From Acinetobacter tjernbergiae DSM 14971 = CIP 107465 (lineage in GTDB: Bacteria > Pseudomonadota > Gammaproteobacteria > Pseudomonadales > Moraxellaceae), in the NCBI RefSeq assembly GCF_000374425.1, contig NZ_KB894364.1:62001-126000 (forward strand): a stretch of DNA of 64,000 nt. The letters are read 5' to 3'. This document shows, in pieces, positions 18,390 to 28,572 of the stretch. Under the pieces are notes generated by a model. It had not been told where the DNA came from. It searched no databases and saw only the letters and a program-made list of their open reading frames with translations. Each line of letters starts with the position of its first letter. The first letter of the stretch is position 1. The translations under genes were made by a program, and so were the position numbers.

Positions 18390-18992
18390 ATGATGCAATT
18401 ACGTCTTGGTGTTGTCCTAGTCATTTCAGCTTTGAGTTTGGCTGGTTGTGGTCGTTTTGCCCTCAATAATCATTCTTTAGATTATAAAAAAGCTCAAGCC
18501 CTTGAACCACTCAAATTTCCAGAGGGTGCAACGGTAAGACCATTTACACCATTGTATCCTGCTCCTACGGTTGACCCACTTGCAATTGAGCATGCGCCAA
18601 AGCTTGAGAATGAAAGTGGCAATCGTTATGCATTACCTCGTCCAAAGGAAATGCAAAATTCGGCAAATAGCACTGCAAATGCGACAAGTGTGGGGCGTCC
18701 ACAACTCGTGACTGATGGAAATAAAAATCCATTACTCAAAGTTGAAGGCCCAACAGCAAGTGCTTGGCAATATACTTTTGCAACATTAAGTAGTCTGAAC
18801 TATAAGGTTGTTTCTCAAGCAGAAAATGGCTATGAAGCAACGATTAAAGTGGGTGAGCAAAATTACTTACTCAAGCTATCAGCTGTAGGTTCAAGCAATA
18901 CTGTTGCACTATTCAAACTTGACACCACTTTTGCAGACCCTGCTATTGCAACCGAAGTGTTAACCCAGATTTACCAAAATTGGCCAGCCTAG
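18390..18992 (+). CDS. bamC: BamC-like outer-membrane lipoprotein
   Basis: 200 residues with a lipoprotein signal peptide ending in the lipobox LAGC, so the mature protein starts at C20. The N-terminal part is a proline-rich extended stretch (PFTPLYPAPTVDP), as in BamC, and the C-terminal 90 residues form one compact domain (GPTASAWQYTFATLSSLNYKV...). It is shorter than E. coli BamC (344), keeping only one helix-grip domain. Its position between dapA and purC is the same as for E. coli bamC, which supports the call more than sequence does. Confidence 0.8.
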   Translation: MMQLRLGVVLVISALSLAGCGRFALNNHSLDYKKAQALEPLKFPEGATVRPFTPLYPAPTVDPLAIEHAPKLENESGNRYALPRPKEMQNSANSTANATSVGRPQLVTDGNKNPLLKVEGPTASAWQYTFATLSSLNYKVVSQAENGYEATIKVGEQNYLLKLSAVGSSNTVALFKLDTTFADPAIATEVLTQIYQNWPA

Positions 18993-19027
18993 TCGTTTAC
19001 TAGGCATACTTTTCAAAAGGTTCCCCC

Positions 19028-19747
19028 ATGTTAAAACAAACCTTGCTCTATACTGGTAAAGCAAAATCTGTATATGAAACAGATAATGCCGATCACCTAA
19101 TTTTAGTCTTTCGTGATGATGCATCAGCATTCAATGGCGAAAAAATTGAGCAATTAGATCGTAAAGGCAAGGTGAACAACCGTTTTAATGCCTTCATCAT
19201 GGAAAAACTAGCTGAAGCGGGTATCGAAACGCATTTTGAAAAGTTGCTTTCTCCAACTGAAGTGCTTGTTAAAAAACTTCAAATGATTCCTGTGGAATGT
19301 GTGATTCGTAACTACGCAGCAGGTTCTTTATGCCGTCGTTTAGGCGTTGAAGAAGGCAAAGAGTTAACGCCTCCAACATTTGAATTATTTTTCAAAGACG
19401 ATGCGCTTGGCGACCCAATGGTCAATGAATCTCAAGCAATCGCTTTAGGTTGGGCAAATGCTGCTCAACTTGAAAAGATGAAAGAACTCACTTACCAAGT
19501 GAATGACGTGCTTAAAGCATTATTCGATGCAGGTAATATGATTCTGGTTGATTTCAAACTTGAATTCGGTGTTTTCCACGATCGTATCGTATTAGGAGAT
19601 GAGTTCTCTCCAGACGGTTGCCGTTTATGGGATAAAGATACCAAGAAAAAATTAGACAAAGACCGTTTCCGCCAAGGTTTAGGTGGTGTGGTTGAAGCTT
19701 ATGAAGAAGTTGCTACACGTTTAGGGATTAACTTAGATGATATCTAA
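19028..19747 (+). CDS. purC: SAICAR synthetase (phosphoribosylaminoimidazole-succinocarboxamide synthase)
   Basis: 239 residues, the usual bacterial length. It joins aspartate to CAIR in purine synthesis using ATP. Recognisable stretches are [12 protein letters not shown] (nucleotide loop), [36 protein letters not shown] and [12 protein letters not shown]. An AAAGG ribosome binding site precedes the ATG. A strong intrinsic terminator follows 22 bp after the stop. Last gene of the dapA-bamC-purC run. Confidence 0.97.
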   Translation: MLKQTLLYTGKAKSVYETDNADHLILVFRDDASAFNGEKIEQLDRKGKVNNRFNAFIMEKLAEAGIETHFEKLLSPTEVLVKKLQMIPVECVIRNYAAGSLCRRLGVEEGKELTPPTFELFFKDDALGDPMVNESQAIALGWANAAQLEKMKELTYQVNDVLKALFDAGNMILVDFKLEFGVFHDRIVLGDEFSPDGCRLWDKDTKKKLDKDRFRQGLGGVVEAYEEVATRLGINLDDI

Positions 19748-19769
19748 GCCTAAACTCTAACTTCTGAGT

Positions 19770-19800
19770 AAAAAACCAGCCTGATTAGGCTGGTTTTTTA
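19770..19800 (+). terminator. Intrinsic terminator after purC
   Basis: AACCAGCCT and AGGCTGGTT form a 9-bp stem around a short GATT loop, followed by a T run. The A run on the left side lets it also work for the convergent amidohydrolase gene. Confidence 0.92.
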
Positions 19801-19809
19801 TTGGTTTAT

Positions 19810-21549
19810 CTACTTCCCTAATTTCTGATAAATCAGATTCCCTTCTTTATAAGTCGCCAATACCTGAATATTTTTGATCTCTCGGCTTGGAATCGTAAGC
19901 GGATTTTGATCTAAGATCACTAAATCAGCCAATTTTCCTTGAGTTAACGTTCCCTTGTGCTGGTCTTCAAAATATTGATAGGCGGCCCAATCGGTCATCG
20001 ACTTTAATGCCAAATAGGGACTTATGCGCTCATCTGCACCCAGTACATCATCACTGCGTGTCACTCGATTCACCGTCGCATCTAACATCATCAAACTGTT
20101 CGGTGGCACAACAGGTGCATCATGGTGCTCTGTAAAAATAAGCTGCTTTTTCAAAGCCGTTGCCGTCGGTGAAATACGTGCTGCTCTCACCTCTCCTAAG
20201 GTTTGTTGGCGATGCCAATCGCCCCAATAAAAGGTATGTAAGGAGAAGAAAGATGGAATAATATCTAAGGCTTTCAGTTGATCGAGTTGATCATCGCGAA
20301 TGGTTTGAGAATGAATTAACACACTTCTACGATCTGCTTTGCCTTGTTTTGCTGTGGCATCTTTCACAGCCCCAATAAATTGATCAATTGCCGCATCGCC
20401 ATTGGCATGTGCAAGTACTTGCCACCCCTGTTTAAAGGCTAAATTAATATATTGATTGACCTGTTGATTATCTTTAATCGCAGGATAGCCCTTATAGCTT
20501 TTGTCTTTACCTTCAGGTGGAACTAAATACGGCTGTGTGAGCCAAGCGGTTTTGCCTTGTGGTGAACCATCTAAACTGATTTTAACGCCACCGATACGGA
20601 AATGATGATCATATTGGCGACGACTTCCTTGCTTGAGCATGTACTCTTGACTGGTGGTAATATCGGGATAAGAAACCACATCAATTGGCAATTGATTTTG
20701 TTTGGCTAAAGCATGCCACATCTCCGTTGTGCCCTGATCTGCACGCCCTTCTTGCACCGTGGTAAAACCATTTTTCACATAGGCATCAATACCTTTTTGT
20801 GCAATCTGAAACATCACTTGCGGCGGCACATCTTTAAAAATTGAACCAATCGCCGTAAATAAAGCCGATTCTTCTAAGACTCCATTTGGAATATTTGAAT
20901 TGGCTTCACGACGAATAACACCGCCTTCTGGATTTGGTGTATTTTGATTAAAATTCAGTAATTCTAATGCCTTATGATTCACAGAAGCCAAATGCCCTGA
21001 TTGATGCAAAATCATCACAGGCTGATCTTTGGACACACGATCTAAATCAGTTGCGGTAGGATGGCGTTGTTCGGACAATTGTGCATCATCATAACCATTG
21101 CCTAGAATCCAACCGCCCATCGTCTTAATCACTGTTGGATTTTGTGTTTTCCACGTATTCATTACGTTTACAAGTGAGTTAATATCCGAAACTGAACCAT
21201 CAGGCATCGGATACAAGTTCGCCACCATTTGATGAAAACCCACCATATTCACGTGGCTATGCGCATCAATAAAACTCGGCAATAAGGTTTTATTGTTTAG
21301 ATTAATATATTGAACTTGGGCATTTGCCAACCGTTCGGCTTGCTGTTTCGAGCCAACAAATACAATTTTTCCATCTCTCACCAACAAGGCTTCAGCATAT
21401 TTAGGCTGCATTCCCTCCATCGTCAAAATAGAGCCGTCATAAAATAATTTTTCGGTGGTCGTTTGAGGAGCTTTGACAGTTATGCAGCCTGACAAGGCAA
21501 TCAACATGAAAGTTGCAAGTGAAGCCTTGGGTATATATTTAAGATTCAT
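19810..21549 (-). CDS. YtcJ-like amidohydrolase, predicted lipoprotein
   Basis: 579 residues. A signal peptide with lipobox LSGC predicts lipid attachment. The body is an Amidohydro_3 metal-dependent hydrolase: the HxH metal motif in DAHSHVNM, a later histidine in LIHSQTIRDDQL, another in LAHANGDAAID, and the C-terminal return to the small beta-domain (GTLTQGKLADLVILDQNPLTI). These enzymes cleave amide bonds (for example in formamides); the substrate cannot be named. It is convergent with purC and transcribed alone. Confidence 0.85.
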   Translation of the reverse strand: MNLKYIPKASLATFMLIALSGCITVKAPQTTTEKLFYDGSILTMEGMQPKYAEALLVRDGKIVFVGSKQQAERLANAQVQYINLNNKTLLPSFIDAHSHVNMVGFHQMVANLYPMPDGSVSDINSLVNVMNTWKTQNPTVIKTMGGWILGNGYDDAQLSEQRHPTATDLDRVSKDQPVMILHQSGHLASVNHKALELLNFNQNTPNPEGGVIRREANSNIPNGVLEESALFTAIGSIFKDVPPQVMFQIAQKGIDAYVKNGFTTVQEGRADQGTTEMWHALAKQNQLPIDVVSYPDITTSQEYMLKQGSRRQYDHHFRIGGVKISLDGSPQGKTAWLTQPYLVPPEGKDKSYKGYPAIKDNQQVNQYINLAFKQGWQVLAHANGDAAIDQFIGAVKDATAKQGKADRRSVLIHSQTIRDDQLDQLKALDIIPSFFSLHTFYWGDWHRQQTLGEVRAARISPTATALKKQLIFTEHHDAPVVPPNSLMMLDATVNRVTRSDDVLGADERISPYLALKSMTDWAAYQYFEDQHKGTLTQGKLADLVILDQNPLTIPSREIKNIQVLATYKEGNLIYQKLGK

Positions 21550-21698
21550 CTATATAATTCCATGTTTTTATTATGGCTTTATTATTAAACCCTATTCTTT
21601 TTTTGTTTAAAAAGGTTTAAAAGATTCTTTTTGTAATATGGCAATCATGCATAACTCGATGCAAGATCCATCACATCGAGCCCAAAGAGGATGGAAAC

Positions 21699-22817
21699 TT
21701 AAAACATCTTTGCCAGTTTATTTGATACTTTAATCGCAAGATCATCAACATAACGACTATAAGGATCAGCTAAAACAATACTGATGATCAATGTAAATAA
21801 ACTCGCCCACAAACCTGCAAGTAAATATGAAAAACCGAATTGGACATGCAATAGATTAAACAAAGGAATGCCCAAAGCATAAATCACAGCAAGGTGAATC
21901 AAATAAATGGAAAATGACACCTTACCTAAAAAAACCAAGAACCGTGAATCAAAAAATTGTGCCAACCATTTGCCTTTAAGCACCGCATAGACAATACAGA
22001 AACCACCCATGAAGTTCAGATAATCATAGGTTTGCTCACCTAAAAATTGAGCAAAAATTCGATAACTCCAACTCTCATTATGCGCACCACAGAAATATAA
22101 CCCCAGCACGAATAGCAATACAGATAGCACTGTTGCTAACTCTGCTGCGTAAAGGAATAAACCCATACCTAAAATAAAACTCAGGATACCGAGTAATACC
22201 ATTTGTGAAATCAGGTAGGCTGTCGCAATACTCAGCAGCAAGAACAGACCTGCAAACATCGGTCGTTTGCTGTAAAAATAACTGGCGAGATAAATCACCA
22301 ATGAACCGAGCAGCTCAATCTGCATCGTCCACAACACCCAGTTATAGCTTGAGTCTCCAAATAGAAATGCCCCGATACTGCCCTCATACAAAGCTGTCGT
22401 TAATTTTGGATGAGGATTCGCCAAAGCAGCCCCCCATTCAGAAACATGCGAAACATCGACAGGAACAAAACAAACGAGGTAGGCAACAATACAAGAAATA
22501 AAAGCGGGAATAGCCAAACGTGGATAACGTTTAATTAATGATTTTTTGAGTTTTTCAGCTGAATTTTGCTTTTTTAAACTCGATAAACTCAGGACATAAC
22601 CACTTAAAACAAAAAAGACAAAAACTGCCCCTGTACCCGAATAAAAAAAAGCAAATGGGGAATGATAAAGTTGATCAAAAAAGGGATATTGAGGCACAGC
22701 ACTTAAATCAAAATGATGCATTTGAGGAAAGAATGTCAACGATAGATGTGACAACACAACCGCAAGGCAGGCTAAGCCTCGGATACTTTCCGCAGCATTG
22801 ATTTTGTTTGTGATCAT
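21699..22817 (-). CDS. Acyltransferase-3 (OafA/YrhL-type) membrane protein
   Basis: 372 residues with about ten membrane helices. The family's opening motif is clear: ESIRGLACLAVVLSHL, where the histidine after VVLS is the catalytic base, followed by FFVLSGYVLS. These enzymes move acetyl or other acyl groups onto surface sugars such as O-antigen, capsule or peptidoglycan. No polysaccharide genes are nearby, so the acceptor is open. Transcribed alone. Confidence 0.88.
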   Translation of the reverse strand: MITNKINAAESIRGLACLAVVLSHLSLTFFPQMHHFDLSAVPQYPFFDQLYHSPFAFFYSGTGAVFVFFVLSGYVLSLSSLKKQNSAEKLKKSLIKRYPRLAIPAFISCIVAYLVCFVPVDVSHVSEWGAALANPHPKLTTALYEGSIGAFLFGDSSYNWVLWTMQIELLGSLVIYLASYFYSKRPMFAGLFLLLSIATAYLISQMVLLGILSFILGMGLFLYAAELATVLSVLLFVLGLYFCGAHNESWSYRIFAQFLGEQTYDYLNFMGGFCIVYAVLKGKWLAQFFDSRFLVFLGKVSFSIYLIHLAVIYALGIPLFNLLHVQFGFSYLLAGLWASLFTLIISIVLADPYSRYVDDLAIKVSNKLAKMF

Positions 22818-22949
22818 GGCAGAGCTTTATCATCCGTGATATGCCGCGATAATGCGATCTTTTATGTGAAGTGTCTAGTAGCCACTTAAAAAATATAGTG
22901 ACTATAACAACTCAGAATAAAAGCATCTACCCATCTGAAATGCGCCTAC

Positions 22950-23834
22950 TTATTGCTTCACTCGAGTCGAGAACCAACATAAAATCGACCCCATACACAC
23001 CATAAAGGCACCATACCAAAAAGAAATCGTCAGTGGTGTACTCAGTAAAATTGCTGAGAAGAACGCTGAAAATACAGGAATAAAATACGAAGCACCTGCC
23101 AATAACGTGACATTGCCATGTAGAATCCCGACATTCCATGCGGCATAACCAAAGCCCATAGCGGCAGCAGCAAAAAGTAAGGACATGGAAGATGACCAAT
23201 CAAAATTAAATGTGCCGCCACCCATCAATGCATATTTAATCCAAAGCACCATTGAGACCAAAATAAAAAATAAGGTAATCCCATTACTGCCCTTAGCCAT
23301 CTTCGCAGTGAGGGTACAGTAAGCCGCCCAAAGTAGGGTTCCGATAAAAGCTAATCCATAACTCAGTGGGTTATGTTGTATATTTCCCCACATACCTGCC
23401 AAATCAAAACCTTGCTCACCGCCTAATACCCAACAGATACCAAACAATGAAATCACAAAACCAGGAATAATCAGTAAATTGGCTTTTTGCTGATTAAACA
23501 GAATTGCAGCCACCATGGTAAAGGTTGGCCATAAATAATTGACCATCCCAACTTCGATGGCTTCTCGGTTGTTATTGCTATATCCAATTGAAAGTGATAA
23601 ACAAAGCTCATAGCTCACAAATAAAATACTGCCCCAAATTAAATAGGCTTTTGGGGAACTTTTAAGATTGCTCCAACCTACGGAAAAAAACAGGAAAATA
23701 GAGGCAAGCGTATAAATTAATGCGGCACCGCCGACTGCACCAAAATGCGAGCTGACATCCTTGATCAATGCAACGATCAAGCTCCAAAGGAAGATCGCAA
23801 GCAATCCAATGAATGTGGCTTTTTTTGAGTTCAT
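22950..23834 (-). CDS. yddG: YddG-type DMT exporter (aromatic amino acids)
   Basis: 294 residues from the ATG at 23834 (MNSKKAT), equal to the length of E. coli YddG; the longer frame adds 28 unrelated residues. Ten hydrophobic helices in two EamA repeats. YddG-like stretches include EVGMVNYLWPTFTM, GFGYAAWNVGILHGN and GASYFIPVFSAFFS. The best studied member exports aromatic amino acids and their analogues. It lies downstream of rarA on the same strand (105 bp apart). Confidence 0.82.
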   Translation of the reverse strand: MNSKKATFIGLLAIFLWSLIVALIKDVSSHFGAVGGAALIYTLASIFLFFSVGWSNLKSSPKAYLIWGSILFVSYELCLSLSIGYSNNNREAIEVGMVNYLWPTFTMVAAILFNQQKANLLIIPGFVISLFGICWVLGGEQGFDLAGMWGNIQHNPLSYGLAFIGTLLWAAYCTLTAKMAKGSNGITLFFILVSMVLWIKYALMGGGTFNFDWSSSMSLLFAAAAMGFGYAAWNVGILHGNVTLLAGASYFIPVFSAFFSAILLSTPLTISFWYGAFMVCMGSILCWFSTRVKQ

Positions 23835-23939
23835 GTTGAAATAAATCGAAGATAAAACCGCAGCCAGATTCCCATTAACACTTTTGGGAACTTGACTAGG
23901 TGAAATGTGAAAATACAACTCATCTGTTTAAACAGCTCT

Positions 23940-25217
23940 TTATTGTTGCTGCTGTTCCTGCTGCCAACGGCGTTGCTGCAAACGCTCGGCTTCAACTTCA
24001 CGTTTATTTAAGGCTCGCTCATACAGCTTCGTACCCCGCAACTCAGGTGGCAAATAATCCTGTAAAACAAAATGCTCAGGGTAATGATGTGGATAGAGAT
24101 AATCCACACCATAACCTTGTTGCTTCATCAATTTGGTTGGTGCATTACGTAGATGCAACGGCACAGGCAAATTCGCAGTTTTTTCGGCAAGCTCTAAGGC
24201 TTTGTTAATTGCAAGATAAGTGCTATTACTTTTTGGGCTGGTAGCCAGATACACGGCACATTGCCCTAGGATAATCCGCGCTTCAGGCATCCCTACCGCT
24301 TGAACTGAACGGAAACACTCTCCCGCCAGCAATAAGGCATTTGGATTGGAATTGCCAATATCTTCCGATGCGGCAATCAACATACGACGTGCAATAAAAA
24401 CAGGGTCTTCACCACCTTTGAGCATGCGTGCCATCCAGTATAGGGTCGCATCAGCATCACTGCCACGAATCGATTTGATAAATGCCGAAACCAAATCATA
24501 ATGCTGCTCACCTGATTTGTCATAACGTGCAATATTCTGCTGTGCGACTTTGACCACAATTGCATTGGTGACGATATTTTCAATATCAGGTTCAAAAGTG
24601 CTGGCGATTAAATCAATCAGATTGAGTGCTTTGCGTGCATCACCCGCAGCAAATTGAATCAGTGCATCATATTCTTCAATCTGAATAAAACGTGCTTTTA
24701 AAAACTTATCCGTTTGAATCGCTTTATTCAGTAGTGTCTGAATCGCATCAGCATCTAAACTATTCAGCGTGTAGACCTGACAACGAGAAAGCAATGCACT
24801 ATTCACCTCAAAAGATGGATTCTCAGTGGTTGCTCCAATCAATGTTATTTTGCCTTTTTCAACCGCATTCAGTAAGGCATCTTGTTGTGACTTATTAAAA
24901 CGATGAATCTCGTCAATAAACACCACTGGTGTCAATAGATCACCACTTTCAGCAATCACTTCACGCAGTTCTTTTACGCCTGTATTCAATGCAGATAAGC
25001 TAATAAAAGGACGATCGACTGCTTGCGCCAATAATAAAGCAACCGTGGTTTTTCCTACCCCTGGCGGCCCCCAAAAGATAATCGAAGGCAAGTGCCCTTG
25101 ATCAATCATTTGACGTAATGGGGCATTTTCACCCAGCAAATGATCCTGCCCAATGATCTCTGACAAATCACGAGGGCGTAAACGTTCAGGTAAAGGAATA
25201 TGCGTATCTGACATCAT
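23940..25217 (-). CDS. rarA: Replication-associated recombination protein A (AAA ATPase)
   Basis: 425 residues. RarA/MgsA acts at stalled replication forks. The order is standard: an N-terminal [16 protein letters not shown], Walker [10 protein letters not shown] (50-58), Walker [15 protein letters not shown], sensor 1 [11 protein letters not shown], then the C-terminal tetramerisation domain ([22 protein letters not shown]). It ends in an unusual glutamine-rich tail ([10 protein letters not shown]). A second ATG, one codon in, is equally possible as the start. Confidence 0.95.
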   Translation of the reverse strand: MMSDTHIPLPERLRPRDLSEIIGQDHLLGENAPLRQMIDQGHLPSIIFWGPPGVGKTTVALLLAQAVDRPFISLSALNTGVKELREVIAESGDLLTPVVFIDEIHRFNKSQQDALLNAVEKGKITLIGATTENPSFEVNSALLSRCQVYTLNSLDADAIQTLLNKAIQTDKFLKARFIQIEEYDALIQFAAGDARKALNLIDLIASTFEPDIENIVTNAIVVKVAQQNIARYDKSGEQHYDLVSAFIKSIRGSDADATLYWMARMLKGGEDPVFIARRMLIAASEDIGNSNPNALLLAGECFRSVQAVGMPEARIILGQCAVYLATSPKSNSTYLAINKALELAEKTANLPVPLHLRNAPTKLMKQQGYGVDYLYPHHYPEHFVLQDYLPPELRGTKLYERALNKREVEAERLQQRRWQQEQQQQ

Positions 25218-25296
25218 TATTGGCTTTATGCTGTTTTATCCTAGTCTATTGTGTCTGACTCAAATCTACAATTTGAATCTGCAATCACGCGACATT

Positions 25297-26463
25297 CTAT
25301 TGTGCAGTGTTCGCCTGAAGTAACTGCTGCATAACATGATAGCTTGCAGTAATACGAGCATCATTTGGGAAATTAGTATTCGCGAGCATCACGATCCCAA
25401 TTTTCTGCTGTGGAATAAATGCAGCATAAGCACCAAAGCCATTACTTGAACCTGTTTTATTAAACAATGTTGCTGCTGAAGCCCGCTTTGGTTGTTTGAT
25501 CGGTGTAACAGCATGACTTTCTAAAGCCATCTTGCTTGAATTACCATGTAATAAGGTCTCTAACTGAACAGGATAAGCATATTGCTCCCAACCTAAACCT
25601 TGGGTCATCGCACCGACTTTAAAATACCCCACATGCGTATTTTCAATCGCTTTGCGAAGAGGCTGTTTTAATTTTTGTGGGTAAATTTGAGCATCTAAAA
25701 ATTTCAGCATATCGAAACTGCTACTCTTCACGCCATACGCTTCCGCATCAAACATCCCCGCAGAAACGCGAATGGGTTGGTCATTTTTATAGCCCCACGC
25801 GTATTGCGGCATCTGCTGCTCAGGCACATGAATAAAACTCTGACTCAATCCCAATTGTGGAAAAAGTGTTTTTTCTAATAATTCAGAATAGGGTCTTTTC
25901 AATGCTAGTGCCGTGACATAACCCATCAAACCAATACTTGGATTGGAATATTGACGAGCTGCACCCACTTTAGTTTTTGGCTGCCAAGTCTGAAAATATT
26001 GAATCATATCCTGCTGACTAACAACTTCATCTGGAAATTGCAGTGGAAAACCACCTGCGGTATAGGTGCCTAAATTCAAGATTGTGGCTTTATTCACTGC
26101 TGTATTTTTTAATTCAGGGAAATACTTGGCGGGATGATCAGACAATGATAACTGCCCTTGTGCCTGTGCATAGCCTGTCAAAGTAGCATTAAAGGTCTTA
26201 CTTACCGAGCCAAGTTCAAATAAGGTCTTATTACTCACTGGTTGATTGCTTTGCTTGGAAGCAACACCATAATTTACAAAGTAATGCTGCCCTTTCAATG
26301 TCACCGCAACCACTAATCCAGGAATCTTGTATTGATCTAATAATGGTTTAAATTGCTGATCTACAATCTCTTTGACTTGCTGCTCACTGAGCGGCTGCGC
26401 CCAAACCGAAGAATAACAAGATAAAAGCCCTACGGTGAAGAACAGCATTCTTGATGCGATCAT
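25297..26463 (-). CDS. blaADC: Class C beta-lactamase, ADC type
   Basis: 388 residues, a periplasmic serine beta-lactamase of the Acinetobacter-derived cephalosporinase group. A signal peptide ends near VWA-Q. The active-site motifs are complete: S86-V87-S88-K89, Y172-S173-N174 and K336-T337-G338 (SxxK, YxN, KTG). It is an intact, probably intrinsic gene that hydrolyses cephalosporins. No ISAba1-like element, a common activator in A. baumannii, is seen in the roughly 155 bp upstream, so expression is likely basal. Confidence 0.94.
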   Translation of the reverse strand: MIASRMLFFTVGLLSCYSSVWAQPLSEQQVKEIVDQQFKPLLDQYKIPGLVVAVTLKGQHYFVNYGVASKQSNQPVSNKTLFELGSVSKTFNATLTGYAQAQGQLSLSDHPAKYFPELKNTAVNKATILNLGTYTAGGFPLQFPDEVVSQQDMIQYFQTWQPKTKVGAARQYSNPSIGLMGYVTALALKRPYSELLEKTLFPQLGLSQSFIHVPEQQMPQYAWGYKNDQPIRVSAGMFDAEAYGVKSSSFDMLKFLDAQIYPQKLKQPLRKAIENTHVGYFKVGAMTQGLGWEQYAYPVQLETLLHGNSSKMALESHAVTPIKQPKRASAATLFNKTGSSNGFGAYAAFIPQQKIGIVMLANTNFPNDARITASYHVMQQLLQANTAQ

Positions 26464-26618
26464 GTCTATTTCCCAAACTCATTTAATTCAAACAACCAGA
26501 GAGCCTGCGGCAACAATGCCTGCCTCTCGATGCTCATCCTATCGGGGGAATAGAAAAATTACTGTAAAAGTATTGTTTTTATTGCTGAGAAACGCTGATC
26601 AATAAAGAGAACTCTATC

Positions 26619-27071
26619 TTATCGTATCCAACGTACGACATAATCTTCGATATCTTCGTCATTGATGTCTTGTTCTGAAATACAGCGTCCTGCTGCTGAT
26701 TTTTTCGCTTTAATCACACTTTGACGCGAACCTGTGTTTAGGTAATGCCAAGAAGGTAGGTTTTTACCTTCATTCAACCGACGATAAGCGCAACTGGGCG
26801 GTAACCATGTAATTGTTTGCAATCGTTCAGGGGTCAGTTGAATACAATCCGCAACCTGCTGTTGGCGATTGGCATAATCTGAACAACGTGCCGTTTTACA
26901 ATCTAATAATTTACATGCCACCTTGGTATACGCAACTTCAGCAGTCTCATCATCTTCAAGTTTGACCAAGCAACATAAGCCACATCCATCACACAATGCC
27001 TCCCACTCAGCACGATTTAACTGCTCAAGCGGATATTGTTTCCAAAAGTGGGGACGTAACTCGGTAGACAT
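26619..27071 (-). CDS. YcgN-like cysteine-cluster protein (UPF0260)
   Basis: 150 residues, the family length. It carries the CxxCGxCC cluster (CDGCGLCC, about 28-35) and more cysteines at CKLLDCKTARCSDY, CIQL and PPSCAYR, the pattern of UPF0260/YkgJ-type proteins that probably bind zinc or an iron-sulphur cluster. The biological role is unknown. The C-terminus (ISEQDINDEDIEDYVVRWI) is typical of the family. Confidence 0.9.
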   Translation of the reverse strand: MSTELRPHFWKQYPLEQLNRAEWEALCDGCGLCCLVKLEDDETAEVAYTKVACKLLDCKTARCSDYANRQQQVADCIQLTPERLQTITWLPPSCAYRRLNEGKNLPSWHYLNTGSRQSVIKAKKSAAGRCISEQDINDEDIEDYVVRWIR

Positions 27072-27259
27072 AGCAAACTTTTTAGGCTTTAGAATTCGTA
27101 TTTATTATAGCATTTATTCTTAAACAACCTGATTATTGAGTGAATTAGGCGATTAACAATTCTTAAATGATTGAACATTTCCACCACAGAAACACCACAT
27201 TTAGCCCCAAAAACACACGCTATAGTAAATTCATAACGATAAATTTAGGAGAACGTATT

Positions 27260-27418
27260 ATGTTCCGTTGGGCTATTATTTTTGCAGTGATTGCATTAAT
27301 CGCCAGTTTATTAGGTTTTGGTGGTGTTGCTGGTTTGTCCAAAGACTTTGCCGTCATTTTATTAGTAATCGCGGCTATTCTAGCTGTGGTCGGTTTTTTA
27401 TCCCGCGGTAAAGTATAG
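27260..27418 (+). CDS. DUF1328 small membrane protein
   Basis: 52 residues, starting at the ATG at 27260 with TAGGAGA 7-13 bp upstream; a longer frame from 27167 crosses this site and is rejected. Two hydrophobic helices separated by a [13 protein letters not shown] turn, the conserved signature of DUF1328/YtjA proteins. The function is unknown. It has its own promoter region and terminator. Confidence 0.9.
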   Translation: MFRWAIIFAVIALIASLLGFGGVAGLSKDFAVILLVIAAILAVVGFLSRGKV

Positions 27419-27444
27419 TCTTGAGAGATGGTAGAATTTTATAA

Positions 27445-27475
27445 AGAGAAGAATCATTGTATTCTTCTTTTTTTA
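27445..27475 (+). terminator. Intrinsic terminator after the DUF1328 gene
   Basis: AGAAGAAT and ATTCTTCT pair across a 6-nt loop, followed by a run of T. Confidence 0.85.
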
Positions 27476-27587
27476 TTGAGAAATATTAACTTAAAAGAAG
27501 TTTAAATTTATTTATTCGCCTTATCAGCAATTTAATTTTTGATGTTGTAATCAAAACATTGTAAAAATATAGACTAGGATTTTAAAC

Positions 27588-28325
27588 ATGAGCTTCCCGA
27601 TTACCACGCGTGAAATTGAATATACCTCGCCAGATGGCCAACGTTTAATTGGTTATTTTGCAGCACCAGCGATAGATATGCCTGTTGCAGGTGTTATTGT
27701 TGCACCTGAATGGTGGGGGCGTACAGAATACACCGAGCAACGTGCCCGTGAACTTGCAGCACATGGTTTTGCCGCTCTCGCCATTGATATGTATGGCGAC
27801 AAGAAAGTTACCTCTGATGTTCCTCAAGCATCTGCATGGATGATGCAAACCTTTGACCATGTAGACACCGTTGTGAATCGCGCTCAAGCGGGCTTAGATG
27901 CTTTAAAAGCACAATCCGAGGTCAATACTGAAAAATTGGCAGCAATTGGTTTTTGTTATGGCGGTAAAGTGGTGCTTGATCTAGCACGTTCTGGTGCCGA
28001 CCTAAAAGCAGTCGTCACGTTTCATGCCAATTTAAGCCCGAAAGCACCTGCCGAGAAAGGCAAGATTCAGGCTGAAATCCTCGTCTTACATGGCGAACTC
28101 GACAGTATGGTTTCTTTGGATGATGTCGCAAGCTTCCGCCAAGAAATGCATGGTGCAGGAGTTGAACATGAAGTCATCATTTTTGAAGATGCGAAACATG
28201 GCTTTAGTAACCCACTCGCAGATGAACGTGCTAAAGCCAATCATGTTGACTTAGGCTATAACGCAGAAGCTGAACGCCAAGGGCTTGAAGCGATGTATGA
28301 GCTATTGGATAAGCATTTGAAGTGA
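27588..28325 (+). CDS. Dienelactone hydrolase family protein
   Basis: 245 residues with an alpha/beta-hydrolase fold. The nucleophile is a cysteine in GFCYGGKV (about 124-131), as in dienelactone hydrolases, with the acid in LHGELDSMV and the histidine in EDAKHGFSNP. Members open dienelactones in chloroaromatic breakdown, but most chromosomal copies have no known substrate. No aromatic-degradation genes lie nearby. Transcribed alone. Confidence 0.9.
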   Translation: MSFPITTREIEYTSPDGQRLIGYFAAPAIDMPVAGVIVAPEWWGRTEYTEQRARELAAHGFAALAIDMYGDKKVTSDVPQASAWMMQTFDHVDTVVNRAQAGLDALKAQSEVNTEKLAAIGFCYGGKVVLDLARSGADLKAVVTFHANLSPKAPAEKGKIQAEILVLHGELDSMVSLDDVASFRQEMHGAGVEHEVIIFEDAKHGFSNPLADERAKANHVDLGYNAEAERQGLEAMYELLDKHLK

Positions 28326-28572
28326 TTTAAAAAAACTATCTCTAAAAACCCTATAAATACAGAATTGAGCGAATATATAGTTTGTTTCAATCCTAGACAA
28401 TTTCTACGAGTGCAAGGCGACATGAATGCCGCCTTTGCACCAGAAAATATTGACTAGCGTTCAAATAAAATCATTTACTGTATCTCGATCACGTATTTTT
28501 GAAAGACAGATAACATCCTATCAATCCCTGATTTCCGCTATACTACGCCTCTGCTTTTGACTGTTCTGATTC

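Noticed and set aside
26464..26618. Insertion sequence or promoter up-mutation before blaADC
   Set aside because: No inverted repeats or transposase remnants; only a normal short intergenic region was seen.
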